35,980 bases of DNA, taken from contig NZ_PDUS01000003.1 in assembly GCF_002723455.1 (NCBI RefSeq), positions 1 through 35,980 of the forward strand, read 5' to 3'. Below are positions 8,461 through 15,942 of the stretch, piece after piece. Below the pieces are notes generated by a model, which saw only the letters and a list, made by a program, of their open reading frames with translations, did no database searches and was not told the origin of the DNA. The translations under genes and the position numbers were made by a program. The DNA is from Pseudoalteromonas sp. 3D05 (GTDB lineage Bacteria; Pseudomonadota; Gammaproteobacteria; Enterobacterales; Alteromonadaceae). How positions within the stretch are numbered: the stretch's first letter is position 1; every line of letters starts with the position of its first letter.

Positions 8461-9029
8461 ACCGTAAATTTTTAGCATTGTTACCGTTATTAGCGTTTGT
8501 ACTAATTTGTGTTTTTTTGTACCAAGGGCTCTTTGCAAACCCTCGAGAATTACAAACAGGACGAATTGGCCAGGCAATGCCTAGCTTTAACTTACCTGAT
8601 CTAATGCAAGACGATAAGCGTTGGCAGCAAACAGATCTTGAAGGTGAAGTCTATTTACTCAATGTGTGGGGTACCTGGTGCCCAACATGTTTAGCTGAAT
8701 TGGGCTATTTAACTCAGCTACGTGAGCAAGGAGTAAAGATCGTTGGTCTTTATTATGTGCAAAGCTACGATTCCGATTTTGATGGTCCATTTGACATGGA
8801 CTCATTGCGTGATGAAGTGAGTACGATGCTTAGCAGAGCAGGGGACCCTTATCAGTTTAATATACTTGATTTAGAAAGAACATTAGCACTTGATTTAGGA
8901 GTGTCAGGTGCACCTGAAACGTTTTTAGTCGATAGTAGTGGGACAATCTTGTTACACCATACTGGCGATATTAATCCACGAGTTTGGCGTGCGAAATTTG
9001 CACCTATTATGCAGGAGTTAACGCCATGA
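8457..9029 (+). CDS. ccmG: Thiol:disulfide interchange protein CcmG/DsbE
   Basis: This membrane-anchored thioredoxin keeps apocytochrome or CcmH cysteines reduced for heme attachment. The 190-residue protein has an N-terminal anchor (about 5-26) and a thioredoxin fold with active site WGTWCPTC (Cys75 and Cys78), which replaces the thioredoxin CGPC. A cis-proline-type loop, GAPETFLVD, follows near residue 148. Start and stop each overlap the neighbouring gene by ATGA-type junctions. It depends on electrons passed by DsbD, which is not in this window. Confidence 0.96.
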   Translation: MNRKFLALLPLLAFVLICVFLYQGLFANPRELQTGRIGQAMPSFNLPDLMQDDKRWQQTDLEGEVYLLNVWGTWCPTCLAELGYLTQLREQGVKIVGLYYVQSYDSDFDGPFDMDSLRDEVSTMLSRAGDPYQFNILDLERTLALDLGVSGAPETFLVDSSGTILLHHTGDINPRVWRAKFAPIMQELTP

Positions 9030-9487
9030 AGTATTTATTTATTGGTTTAGTATTACTTTTTAGCTTTTCAGTGACAGCTGAGCAAGATAGGTATGTATTT
9101 GCAAATGACGAACAAGCCAAGCGGTTTGGCGAACTCACTAAAGAGTTACGTTGTCCGAAGTGCCAGAACCAAAACATAGCAGACTCTGATGCTGTGGTTG
9201 CGAAAGACTTACGTGACAAGGTCATTGTATTGGTAAAAGAAGGCAAGAGCAAAGATGAAGTCATTGAGTACATGATTGATCGATATGGCTATTTTGTTCA
9301 CTACGAGCCACCTGTTACTCCAGCGACATTAATATTGTGGGTATTACCCATTTTAATCGTCATCATTGGATTTGGGTTCATTGTTATCCGACAGCGCAAA
9401 GCAGCAATAAAACAGAACTGGAACGATCAAGATGAAGAGTTATTGGCAAAACTAATTGCGCAAAACCAACGTCAGGAGCAAAAGTAA
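9026..9487 (+). CDS. ccmH: Cytochrome c maturation thiol oxidoreductase CcmH (CcmL type)
   Basis: CcmH is the periplasm-facing partner that handles the CXXCH thiols of apocytochromes. The 153-residue protein has a signal peptide (residues 1-18, ending VTAEQ), the active motif LRCPKCQNQNIADSDA with Cys43 and Cys46, and a single membrane helix at about 102-122. I chose ATG 9026, which overlaps the ccmG stop and gives a proper signal peptide; a longer frame from 8984 only adds unlikely residues. The TPR half found fused in E. coli CcmH is here a separate gene, ccmI. Confidence 0.95.
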   Translation: MKYLFIGLVLLFSFSVTAEQDRYVFANDEQAKRFGELTKELRCPKCQNQNIADSDAVVAKDLRDKVIVLVKEGKSKDEVIEYMIDRYGYFVHYEPPVTPATLILWVLPILIVIIGFGFIVIRQRKAAIKQNWNDQDEELLAKLIAQNQRQEQK

Positions 9488-10771
9488 ATGATTTTAATGT
9501 GGGCTTCTTTTGTACTACTAACTTTAGTAGCTGTTGTATTTGTAGCTTTGCCTTTTTTGACAAAAGAACGTATAAAAAGTGTGACTCATAATGCAAACTC
9601 TGAATTGATAGGCATTTACCACCAACGTTTAGAAGAGTTAGCACTTGATTTAAAAGAACAACGTATTGAGCAACAAGGCTATGATGAGTCAGTGGTTGAG
9701 TTGAAACGTCGCTTACTTAATGAGATCTCTCCCGAGAAGTCGTTATTTAGCCGAGGGAACAATGCGATATTGGCATTAACAGGCAGTGCATTTTTAATTG
9801 TACTGACGGTGATTTTTTATACGGCAACAGGCTCGCAAAAACAGTTACAAGACTGGTATACCGCGATGGATAAATTGCCTGAATATGGCGAGCGCGCAGT
9901 AATGCAAAAAGGCGAGCCGTTGACACAAAATGAGCTCCAAGCTTTTGCATTGGGTTTACGAACTAAGCTTGCTCAAAATGGTGACGATCAAGTTGCATGG
10001 ATGCTACTTGGACGCGTTGCAATGTCACTGAATGAATATGATATGGCACAGCAGTCGTTTGATAAAGTGTTACGTCTTAATCCTGATAATTTAGGTGTGA
10101 TGGTCAGTTATAGCCAGTTGCTTTTAATGCAAGGTAGCGACACTAACATGACTCGTGCTGCAAGCATGTTATCACGTGTTTTAAAAGACGAACCGACTAA
10201 TGTAGATGCTATATCACTGCTTGCCTTGATTGCGTACGAACGTCAAGATTGGGCACAAGCTAAATCTGCGTTTGAGGTGCTCCTCAGTACAATGGATACT
10301 CAAGACAGCCGTTATGCCATGATAGCTCAGCGCATTAGTGATATAGAGCAAAAAATGGCTGAGCAAAATAACCAAATTTACCCAGCGACCTCTTCAGAGA
10401 ATATTACTAGTTCAACCACAAGTGATGAAGGGATTACGGTTGATGTAAACTTAGATTCTGCATTAGTTGATAATCTTCCTGAAAACGGCACTTTATTTGT
10501 ATTTGCTAAAGCGGCCAAGGGGTCACCGATGCCGTTGGCTGTAGTTAAGCTCACCGACTATAGTTTTCCACTTAAAGTGCAACTTAGTGATCTGAATTCG
10601 ATGGTAGAGGGTTTGACTCTTTCAAGTTCTCAAGAAATTGTTATCACAGCGCGTATCTCAAAAGATGCCTCAGTGATGCCTTCAAGTGGTGAGCTTGAAG
10701 GAAGTTCCCCCGTATTAGAGCGAGCCAAGGTAACGCAACATACATTACTAATAAATGAGTTAATTCCTTAA
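9488..10771 (+). CDS. ccmI: Cytochrome c maturation TPR protein CcmI
   Basis: CcmI escorts apocytochrome c to the heme lyase. The 427-residue protein has two membrane helices (about 3-23 and 92-112) around a charged cytoplasmic coiled-coil-like loop (LEELALDLKEQRIEQQGYDESVVELKRRLL in two parts), then a periplasmic part with tetratricopeptide repeats (about 155-300; for example AWMLLGRVAMSLNEYDMAQQSFDKVL) and a C-terminal beta-rich domain (about 310-427) as in CycH proteins. Its ATG directly follows the ccmH stop with no gap. Ten bases separate its stop from mlaA. Confidence 0.93.
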   Translation: MILMWASFVLLTLVAVVFVALPFLTKERIKSVTHNANSELIGIYHQRLEELALDLKEQRIEQQGYDESVVELKRRLLNEISPEKSLFSRGNNAILALTGSAFLIVLTVIFYTATGSQKQLQDWYTAMDKLPEYGERAVMQKGEPLTQNELQAFALGLRTKLAQNGDDQVAWMLLGRVAMSLNEYDMAQQSFDKVLRLNPDNLGVMVSYSQLLLMQGSDTNMTRAASMLSRVLKDEPTNVDAISLLALIAYERQDWAQAKSAFEVLLSTMDTQDSRYAMIAQRISDIEQKMAEQNNQIYPATSSENITSSTTSDEGITVDVNLDSALVDNLPENGTLFVFAKAAKGSPMPLAVVKLTDYSFPLKVQLSDLNSMVEGLTLSSSQEIVITARISKDASVMPSSGELEGSSPVLERAKVTQHTLLINELIP

Positions 10772-10781
10772 AGGATAAAAG

Positions 10782-11513
10782 ATGTTAAGACAGAGTTTAC
10801 TATTGATTGGGTTACTAGTTGTTGCAGGATGTGCGCAAGTACCTGACGAAAAAGTTGATGAACGAGATCCGCTTCAATCTTTTAACCGCCCTGTTTATGA
10901 TTTTAACATGGATGTGTTAGATGCCTATATTTTGCGCCCAACAGCCGTTGGGTATGTCGCTATCACACCGACTCCGGTAAGGCGCAGTGTCGTTAATTTT
11001 ACTGACAACATAACTGCACCAACGGATGTTATCAATGCGACACTACAGGGAAAGCCGGGTAATGCCGGGGTTAGTATTGCACGCTTTTTAGTTAATTCTA
11101 CCGTGGGTATCTTTGGCCTATTTGATGTAGCGAGTTCATTAGGGCTCAATATCATTGATGAAGATTTTGGTCAGACGCTCGGTGTTTGGGGGATAGGTGA
11201 TGGTGCATACTTAATGTTGCCAGGTATGGGGCCATCAACAACGCGTAACCTAGCTGGTGATGTTGTTGATAATTTTGTTCTACCTGAGATCACATTAACG
11301 ACGCCACAAACGGTGTTGGTTTTTGCACTTAAAGCGGTTGAGGCAAGGGCTTCGCTTATCGCTCAAGAGAGTCTACTTAATGAGTCACTTGACCCTTATA
11401 TATTTATGAAAGATATTTACTTTCAACGTCAATTGTATGAACTACATGACGGTAATCCGCCAATTGAAAAAGAACCAGAAGACTTTGATGAGGATTTCTT
11501 AGAAAGCCTTTAA
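10782..11513 (+). CDS. mlaA: Outer-membrane lipid asymmetry lipoprotein MlaA (VacJ)
   Basis: MlaA removes misplaced phospholipids from the outer leaflet of the outer membrane and hands them to MlaC. The 243-residue protein has a lipoprotein signal with LLVVAGC (Cys17) and the family opening DPLQSFNRPVYDFN. Further marks are VARFLVNSTVGIFGLFDVAS-like (here IARFLVNSTVGIFGLFDVAS), DEDFGQTLGVWGIGDGAYLMLPG and YIFMKDIYFQRQLYELHDG. It has a good AGGA ribosome site and lies 10 bp after ccmI, so it probably rides on the ccm transcript. The rest of the mla system is not in the window. The acidic C-terminal tail is ordinary for the family. Confidence 0.95.
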   Translation: MLRQSLLLIGLLVVAGCAQVPDEKVDERDPLQSFNRPVYDFNMDVLDAYILRPTAVGYVAITPTPVRRSVVNFTDNITAPTDVINATLQGKPGNAGVSIARFLVNSTVGIFGLFDVASSLGLNIIDEDFGQTLGVWGIGDGAYLMLPGMGPSTTRNLAGDVVDNFVLPEITLTTPQTVLVFALKAVEARASLIAQESLLNESLDPYIFMKDIYFQRQLYELHDGNPPIEKEPEDFDEDFLESL

Positions 11514-11517
11514 TTAT

Positions 11518-11547
11518 AAAAGTGCTGGTTCAAACCAGCACTTTTAT
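11518..11547. terminator. Bidirectional terminator between mlaA and the EAL-HDOD gene
   Basis: A perfect stem AGTGCTGG / CCAGCACT (11521-11528 and 11535-11542) with loop TTCAAA is flanked by AAA on the left and TTTTATT on the right, so it can stop both convergent transcripts. Confidence 0.9.
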
Positions 11548-11565
11548 TACTTTTAAAGCTAGGTT

Positions 11566-12792
11566 TTATTCATCACCCAATACTTTCATTTGCGTGTTTG
11601 CCCATGAAAGTGCCTCATGATAAGAATCAGGTACCTTATCAGCTGCTAAAGCCAATTCATCTATAATAGTATTTGCGCTTTGCCAATCGGCTTGTTCGTA
11701 TAACTTTACCAACTCCAAATATTGTGCAAGCAAACCTTTATTTTCAACAAGTGCGTCTTTGATATCATTCGACAAGGGGAGCTTTTTCATAACGCTTTGC
11801 ATACTTTCATCTAAAATAGCATCCATAAGTGACATCATCCCTGTTAGAAAAGCCATGCCAGTATCTTTAACTTTATTGTGCTCAATTGCCAATAACTCAG
11901 TGAAGCGAGCGCGAGTGAGTGATAATCGAATGAGTTCGGCAGGCTTATTTGCGGCTACTTGAGCTGCAAATAATAACGACAGAAACTTTTTAATTTCCTG
12001 CACACCAAGCACAATAAGCGCCTGCTTAATGGTGCTTATTTCAGCGCGTCGCTTAAACGCTGCAGAATTACTGTAACGTAATAGCTTGTAAGAAAGTGTG
12101 ACATCCCGCTCAAATACATCAGTTATTTTCTTTAGGTTTATGTCCATTGACGACGTTTCATAAAGCAGTTCAGCTAGCGCGATTTGTGAAGGCGGGAGTG
12201 ATTTGCTTTGTACCATTTCTGGCTTTGAAAAAAAGAAGCCTTGAAAATAGCTAAATCCAAGGTCTAAAGCGAGTTGATATTTTTCATGAGTCTCTACTTT
12301 TTCTGCAAGCAGTTTAATGTGTGGGAAAGGTTTAATTTCTTCTATTATTTGCTTTATTTGATCAAGTTCGCAGCTTAAAAAGTCAATTTTAATAATATCA
12401 ATGTATGGGTAAAAGTGGCGCCATACTGGCTGGTGAATATAGTCATCTAAAGCCAATGTGTAGCCTTTCTCTTTTAAATCTTTAACTATTGCTAGCAAGC
12501 GTTTACCAGGTTGTATAGTTTCCAGTATTTCTACAACTATTTGATCTTTGCCTAGTAATGTTGGGTATCCTTTTTGTAAAGTATCTAGTGTGAAGTTAAT
12601 GTAAGCAGGTTTGTCGTCTGTTAAATCTTCTAAACCAAAGTTAAATTGACTGCCCTCAATGAGTCTTGAGGTGGCTTCATCACCATCGATGTTTGGAAAA
12701 ACATTATCAACGCCATCACGGAAAAGCAACTCATAACCTATGAGTTCTTTATCGCGATCTAAAATTGGTTGGCGCGCAGCGTAAAAGTACAT
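11566..12792 (-). CDS. EAL-HDOD cyclic-di-GMP signalling protein (YuxH/CdgJ type)
   Basis: The 408-residue protein joins an EAL-type domain (about 1-195) to a HDOD domain (about 205-395). In the EAL half, the signature EAL becomes ELL (Glu21 kept), and other catalytic positions appear kept: INFT, VEILET, LALDDY, IKIDF, AEKVET and YFQGFFFSKP. It may therefore hydrolyse c-di-GMP, as reported for similar Vibrio CdgJ proteins, or only bind it. The HDOD half lacks HD phosphohydrolase metal residues and probably contacts partners. I chose ATG 12792, where MYFYAARQPIL begins as in relatives; the frame could open at TTG 12801. The gene is followed by a shared terminator with mlaA. Role in motility or surface behaviour is inference. 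Confidence 0.88.
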   Translation of the reverse strand: MYFYAARQPILDRDKELIGYELLFRDGVDNVFPNIDGDEATSRLIEGSQFNFGLEDLTDDKPAYINFTLDTLQKGYPTLLGKDQIVVEILETIQPGKRLLAIVKDLKEKGYTLALDDYIHQPVWRHFYPYIDIIKIDFLSCELDQIKQIIEEIKPFPHIKLLAEKVETHEKYQLALDLGFSYFQGFFFSKPEMVQSKSLPPSQIALAELLYETSSMDINLKKITDVFERDVTLSYKLLRYSNSAAFKRRAEISTIKQALIVLGVQEIKKFLSLLFAAQVAANKPAELIRLSLTRARFTELLAIEHNKVKDTGMAFLTGMMSLMDAILDESMQSVMKKLPLSNDIKDALVENKGLLAQYLELVKLYEQADWQSANTIIDELALAADKVPDSYHEALSWANTQMKVLGDE

Positions 12793-13157
12793 AAACAACA
12801 AATCCGATTAAGTTAAACAATTGCATTGGCAATATAAGATAAATAATGAAAAATAGCATTAACAATATTTTAAAATATAATACTAAAGCATTGAATTTAT
12901 GAAAATATATTTATTTAAGCCTAAGGCATATAATAGTTTATTGCCATCTATCTGAACAAAAACTGTTTGTAGTATGAAAATAGGTTTTACCTCAATCACT
13001 TATTCGACAAAAGCTGGAGGTAGAGTTATTTACCCTAGCCATGGTATAGTCATCATCTAAATTGGCTTTTAGACCAATAATGTCTTTTCTATACATCTAA
13101 GCTAGAGTCATTATTAGGATTAAAAACCAGATAAAAACTTCATAAACGGAGGCAAAT
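12793..13157. other. 365-bp AT-rich divergent intergenic region (EAL-HDOD | putP)
   Basis: No coding sequence or RNA gene was recognised. A TATAAT hexamer lies at 12929-12934 (plus strand) with no good -35. An extended -10 box, TGGTATAGT, lies at 13042-13050. The strong ribosome site CGGAGG for putP is at 13147-13152. The part around 12830-12930 is very rich in A and T and could be bent or bind H-NS-like proteins, which cannot be judged here. Confidence 0.6.
13042..13050 (+). promoter_or_regulatory. Possible extended -10 promoter of putP
   Basis: TGGTATAGT fits the extended -10 pattern TGnTATAAT with one mismatch, 108 bp before the putP start. No convincing -35 hexamer accompanies it, which extended -10 promoters can tolerate. 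Confidence 0.35.
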
Positions 13158-14636
13158 TTGGAAACAGGAATGATTATTTCTTTAGCTGCATACTTTATTG
13201 TTATGCTCGGGATTGGCCTATATGCATATAAACAGTCTACTAGTGATGTTTCGGGGTATATGCTAGGAGGGCGCAGTTTGTCACCTTCTGTAGCTGCATT
13301 ATCAGCGGGTGCATCCGATATGAGTGGCTGGATTTTAATGGGACTGCCTGGTGCTATGTTTGTAACTGGCTTTAGCAGCACCTGGATTGCAATTGGTTTG
13401 GTGTTAGGGGCATGGTTAAACTATTTACTAGTTGCACCACGGTTACGAGTCTATACAGAAAAAGCAAACGACTCTATTACTATTCCTGATTACTTTTCTA
13501 ACCGCTTTACTGATAAATCGAACTTATTACGCGTCGTGTCCGCTGTGGTAATTATTGTGTTTTTTACACTTTATACATCGTCAGGTGTTGTTGCAGGTGG
13601 CAAGTTATTTGAAAGCTCGTTTGGCCTATCCTATGAAATGGGGTTATATATCACCACAGGTGTAGTAGTACTTTATACTTTGTTTGGCGGTTTCTTAGCG
13701 GTGAGTCTTACTGATTTCGTGCAAGGTTGTATTATGTTTGTTGCGTTAATACTCGTACCAACAGTTGCATATTCTTTGCTAGAACAGCCGCTAGAGTCAA
13801 CGCTTAATAGTGTAAACCCACAGATGCTTAACTGGATTGGTGCAGGTTCGGCGCTGGGCATTATATCTGCTATGGCTTGGGGTTTAGGTTATTTTGGTCA
13901 ACCACATATTATTGTCCGCTTTATGTCTGTTCGCAGTGTTAAAGATATGCCCACTGCACGTCGCATAGGCATGACTTGGATGATTACAGCAGCAATTGGT
14001 GCGGTAGGTACTGGTTTATTCGGAGCTGCTTATACCTATGAAAATAACATTGTTGTTGAAGACCCTGAAACTATATTCTTAATACTCTCAGAGCTTTTAT
14101 TTCACCCATTAATTGCAGGCTTTTTATTAGCAGCTATTTTGGCGGCCATAATGAGTACTATCTCGTCGCAATTGCTCGTTAGTTCCAGTTCGTTAACAGA
14201 AGACTTCTACAAAACATTTTTAAGAAAAGAAGCGAGTGATACTGAGTTAGTTACCGTTGGGCGCATCAGCGTTGCTGCAGTTGCAATGTGCGCTATATAC
14301 TTAGCCTATGACCGTGATAGCTCAATTTTAGATCTGGTGAGTAACGCATGGGCTGGTTTTGGTGCAGCTTTTGGTCCTTTGGTTTTATTTAGCCTTTATT
14401 GGAAGCGAATGAACTTTGCTGGTGCCTTAGCGGGTATGGTTGTTGGTGCTGTAACAGTACTTATTTGGATTTATGCCCCAATCACGGTTGGTGGTGAAAA
14501 GTTAAGTAGTATTGTTTACGAAATTATCCCGGGCTTTATCTTATCTAGTATTGCCATTGTTGCTGTTAGTTTAACAACACCAGCACCAAGCAATGAAATT
14601 ACTGATTTGTTTGATGAGGTTGAAAAGTCATTGTAA
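13158..14636 (+). CDS. putP: Sodium/proline symporter PutP
   Basis: This member of the solute:sodium symporter family imports L-proline with Na+ across the inner membrane. The 492 residues have about 13 hydrophobic segments, with family signatures GYMLGGRSLSPSVAALSAGASDMSGWILMGLPGA (in parts, about 33-66), WLNYLLVAPRLR and LGYFGQPHIIVRFMS. The TTG at 13158 is chosen as start because CGGAGG lies 5 bp before it and it gives the usual short lead; ATG 13170 is the alternative and would sit 17 bp from that site. No putA is adjacent here. Substrate is assigned from family resemblance. Confidence 0.94.
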   Translation: METGMIISLAAYFIVMLGIGLYAYKQSTSDVSGYMLGGRSLSPSVAALSAGASDMSGWILMGLPGAMFVTGFSSTWIAIGLVLGAWLNYLLVAPRLRVYTEKANDSITIPDYFSNRFTDKSNLLRVVSAVVIIVFFTLYTSSGVVAGGKLFESSFGLSYEMGLYITTGVVVLYTLFGGFLAVSLTDFVQGCIMFVALILVPTVAYSLLEQPLESTLNSVNPQMLNWIGAGSALGIISAMAWGLGYFGQPHIIVRFMSVRSVKDMPTARRIGMTWMITAAIGAVGTGLFGAAYTYENNIVVEDPETIFLILSELLFHPLIAGFLLAAILAAIMSTISSQLLVSSSSLTEDFYKTFLRKEASDTELVTVGRISVAAVAMCAIYLAYDRDSSILDLVSNAWAGFGAAFGPLVLFSLYWKRMNFAGALAGMVVGAVTVLIWIYAPITVGGEKLSSIVYEIIPGFILSSIAIVAVSLTTPAPSNEITDLFDEVEKSL

Positions 14637-14655
14637 CGAGATGAAATTCAATCAA

Positions 14656-14686
14656 TAAAAAAGGAGCTTAAAAGCTCCTTTTTTAT
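14656..14686. terminator. Terminator after putP, also usable by yebG
   Basis: The stem AAAAAAGGAGCT / AGCTCCTTTTTT (14657-14668 and 14673-14684) with a TAAA loop has an A run on one side and a T run on the other, so it works in both directions between convergent putP and yebG. Confidence 0.9.
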
Positions 14687-14698
14687 TGTATATTTGGT

Positions 14699-15019
14699 TT
14701 AACTGGCTGCTTTTTCAGATGGACTCTTTAAGTCAGTAACTTTATCAGTGTCTTTCTTTGTTTTAGCTTGAGTAGGCTTACTTACTACATCTTTTGCGCC
14801 TTTAAGCACATTAATGAAGCCATCTTTGCTTTTAGCCATTTCTAAAGCAAGAGATTCAATTTGCTGTTCGCTTAAAGGAACGTCTACCTTTTCTAGCATA
14901 ACCTCTAATGACTCTGCTATGTCGAGCATTTTGTCATACGCATCAGCTTCTTTTTTAGTAGTAAACGTCATACGCTCAACTCCGCTTCTTTCTACAACAT
15001 ATTTAACAACAACAGCCAT
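14699..15019 (-). CDS. yebG: YebG-family SOS-inducible protein
   Basis: The 106-residue protein starts MAVVVKYVVERSGVERMTFTTKKEADAYDKMLDIAESLE, in line with YebG, a small DNA-damage-induced protein of unknown biochemical role in E. coli. The C-terminal third is a Lys/Asp/Ser-rich tail. The start is ATG 15019, preceded by AGGAGAG; upstream in-frame codons up to 15112 would run through the regulatory sites and lack similarity. A consensus LexA box lies 51 bp upstream, supporting both the identity and SOS control. Stop is 15 bp from the shared terminator. Confidence 0.93.
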   Translation of the reverse strand: MAVVVKYVVERSGVERMTFTTKKEADAYDKMLDIAESLEVMLEKVDVPLSEQQIESLALEMAKSKDGFINVLKGAKDVVSKPTQAKTKKDTDKVTDLKSPSEKAAS

Positions 15020-15042
15020 GATCTCTCCTGCTAACGTACTTT

Positions 15043-15058
15043 TGTGTAATATTACACA
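15043..15058. promoter_or_regulatory. 16-bp perfect palindrome in the yebG leader
   Basis: TGTGTAATATTACACA is a perfect 16-bp dyad 24 bp before the yebG start. On the minus strand TGTGTAATAT overlaps a plausible -10 region. It could be a second regulator's operator; the regulator is unknown. Confidence 0.45.
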
Positions 15059-15069
15059 CTGAATTAGGT

Positions 15070-15089
15070 TACTGTTTTTATGTACAGTA
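15070..15089 (-). promoter_or_regulatory. LexA (SOS) box of yebG
   Basis: TACTGTTTTTATGTACAGTA contains CTG-N10-CAG with six symmetric bases on each side (TACTGT / ACAGTA), matching the gammaproteobacterial LexA operator. It covers the likely -35 region of yebG, so LexA would block transcription until DNA damage. Confidence 0.88.
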
Positions 15090-15145
15090 ATTGTTTGTGT
15101 GCATTTTTGCAAGTTAACATTTTAATTTTTTTATTATCGGTACAT

Positions 15146-15176
15146 TTGACAAATTCATGACAGTTTACTTTATTTA
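15146..15176 (+). promoter_or_regulatory. Possible promoter of the comEA-like gene
   Basis: A perfect -35 TTGACA (15146-15151) is followed after 17-19 bp by AT-rich TTTATTTAAT with no exact -10. It lies about 110 bp before the start codon in the correct direction. Confidence 0.35.
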
Positions 15177-15282
15177 ATAGGTCCTACCTTTATCTTACTT
15201 AAAGAGCTGAGATTAGTTAAAAGGGAGGTCAATATTGTTTACTATTAATTTAGTCCAAGTATGGACAGCATGGAGGATAAAC

Positions 15283-15579
15283 ATGAAGTTTTTAAGTTTA
15301 ATAGTTATTTTACTTGGCTTAGCGATAGCCAACCCTAGTTACGCAGTTGATACTAAATCAGCAACAGCAAGTGAATTAAGCAAAGCTGCAATGATCAATA
15401 TAAATAAAGCAAATATTGATCAATTGATTACCTTACCCGGTATTGGTAAATCTAAGGCGCAGGCAATAGTTGATTACAGAGAGAGTCAAGGAGCGTTCAA
15501 ATCAGTAACCGAATTGACTCAGGTTAAAGGGATTGGAAATAAATTATTGGCAAAATTAGAAGGAAAGATTGTGTTATAG
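15283..15579 (+). CDS. ComEA-like exported helix-hairpin-helix DNA-binding protein
   Basis: The 98-residue protein has a signal peptide (about 1-20, ending in SYA-V) and a C-terminal ComEA-type double helix-hairpin-helix domain (about 37-98): ININKANIDQLITLPGIGKSKAQAIVDYRE followed by FKSVTELTQVKGIGNKLLAKLEGKI, with the GIGKSKA and GIGNKLL hairpins. ComEA binds incoming DNA in the periplasm during natural uptake; short Gram-negative versions (E. coli YbaV-like) are common. The ATG 15283 has GGAGG 6 bp before it; the frame upstream to 15235 lacks a signal. A TTGACA at 15146-15151 may be the -35 of its promoter. Whether the host is competent cannot be told from this window. Confidence 0.9.
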   Translation: MKFLSLIVILLGLAIANPSYAVDTKSATASELSKAAMININKANIDQLITLPGIGKSKAQAIVDYRESQGAFKSVTELTQVKGIGNKLLAKLEGKIVL

Positions 15580-15583
15580 CAAC

Positions 15584-15643
15584 GAGTTTCATAAATCACT
15601 TTGAATGAAACTCTTGCTGAAGGCGAGTTAATCCTCGCCTTTT
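15584..15643. terminator. Tandem hairpins between the comEA-like gene and the small membrane protein gene
   Basis: The first hairpin is GAGTTTCAT / ATGAAACTC (15584-15592 and 15605-15613), 9 bp perfect. The second is AAGGCGAG / CTCGCCTT (15620-15627 and 15634-15641), followed by TT on the plus strand. The second overlaps the last codons of the convergent minus-strand gene, so it must serve both coding and termination. Confidence 0.55.
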
Positions 15644-15942
15644 AAATTGTTATGTTGTTTTAGAGCTTCAGATAAGTAAGTTTTTGAAAATGCAATCTCA
15701 ACAGGAGTCGTCAGTAAGGGATAGCTAAGCCCTGCTAAAAGTAATCCTACGAGCATTAGCCAGCCTTCAATATACACAAGAGATGCAAAAACAGGTGTTA
15801 AAAGTAGCAGTTTTACAATGCGTAAATTGATTTTTTGTATCGGTGAGAGCATTGATAACGCGATTGCTATTACCTCTTGCCGCTCACGTACTTTAAGATG
15901 ATTAAGCTGCTTAATTTGACTAGAAAAAAATGCAATCATCAT
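15628..15942 (-). CDS. Small membrane protein of unknown function (possibly DUF6170), next to dsbB
   Basis: The 104-residue protein has a polar amphipathic beginning (FFSSQIKQLNHLKVRERQEVIAIALSMLSPIQKI in parts) and two hydrophobic segments (about 43-60 and 61-78, LLLLTPVFASLVYIEGWLM and LVGLLLAGLSYPLLTTP). It resembles a family I recall as DUF6170 in marine gammaproteobacteria, but I hold that name loosely. Its ATG overlaps the dsbB stop by four bases, so it is translated together with dsbB and may act in or near the disulfide pathway; this link is only by position. No Cys is present, so it is not itself a thiol enzyme. Confidence 0.75.
   Translation of the reverse strand: MMIAFFSSQIKQLNHLKVRERQEVIAIALSMLSPIQKINLRIVKLLLLTPVFASLVYIEGWLMLVGLLLAGLSYPLLTTPVEIAFSKTYLSEALKQHNNLKGED

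Noticed and set aside
15020..15112. A longer yebG start
   Set aside because: It would read through the LexA box and palindrome, and the added residues do not fit YebG; ATG 15019 has an AGGAGAG site.
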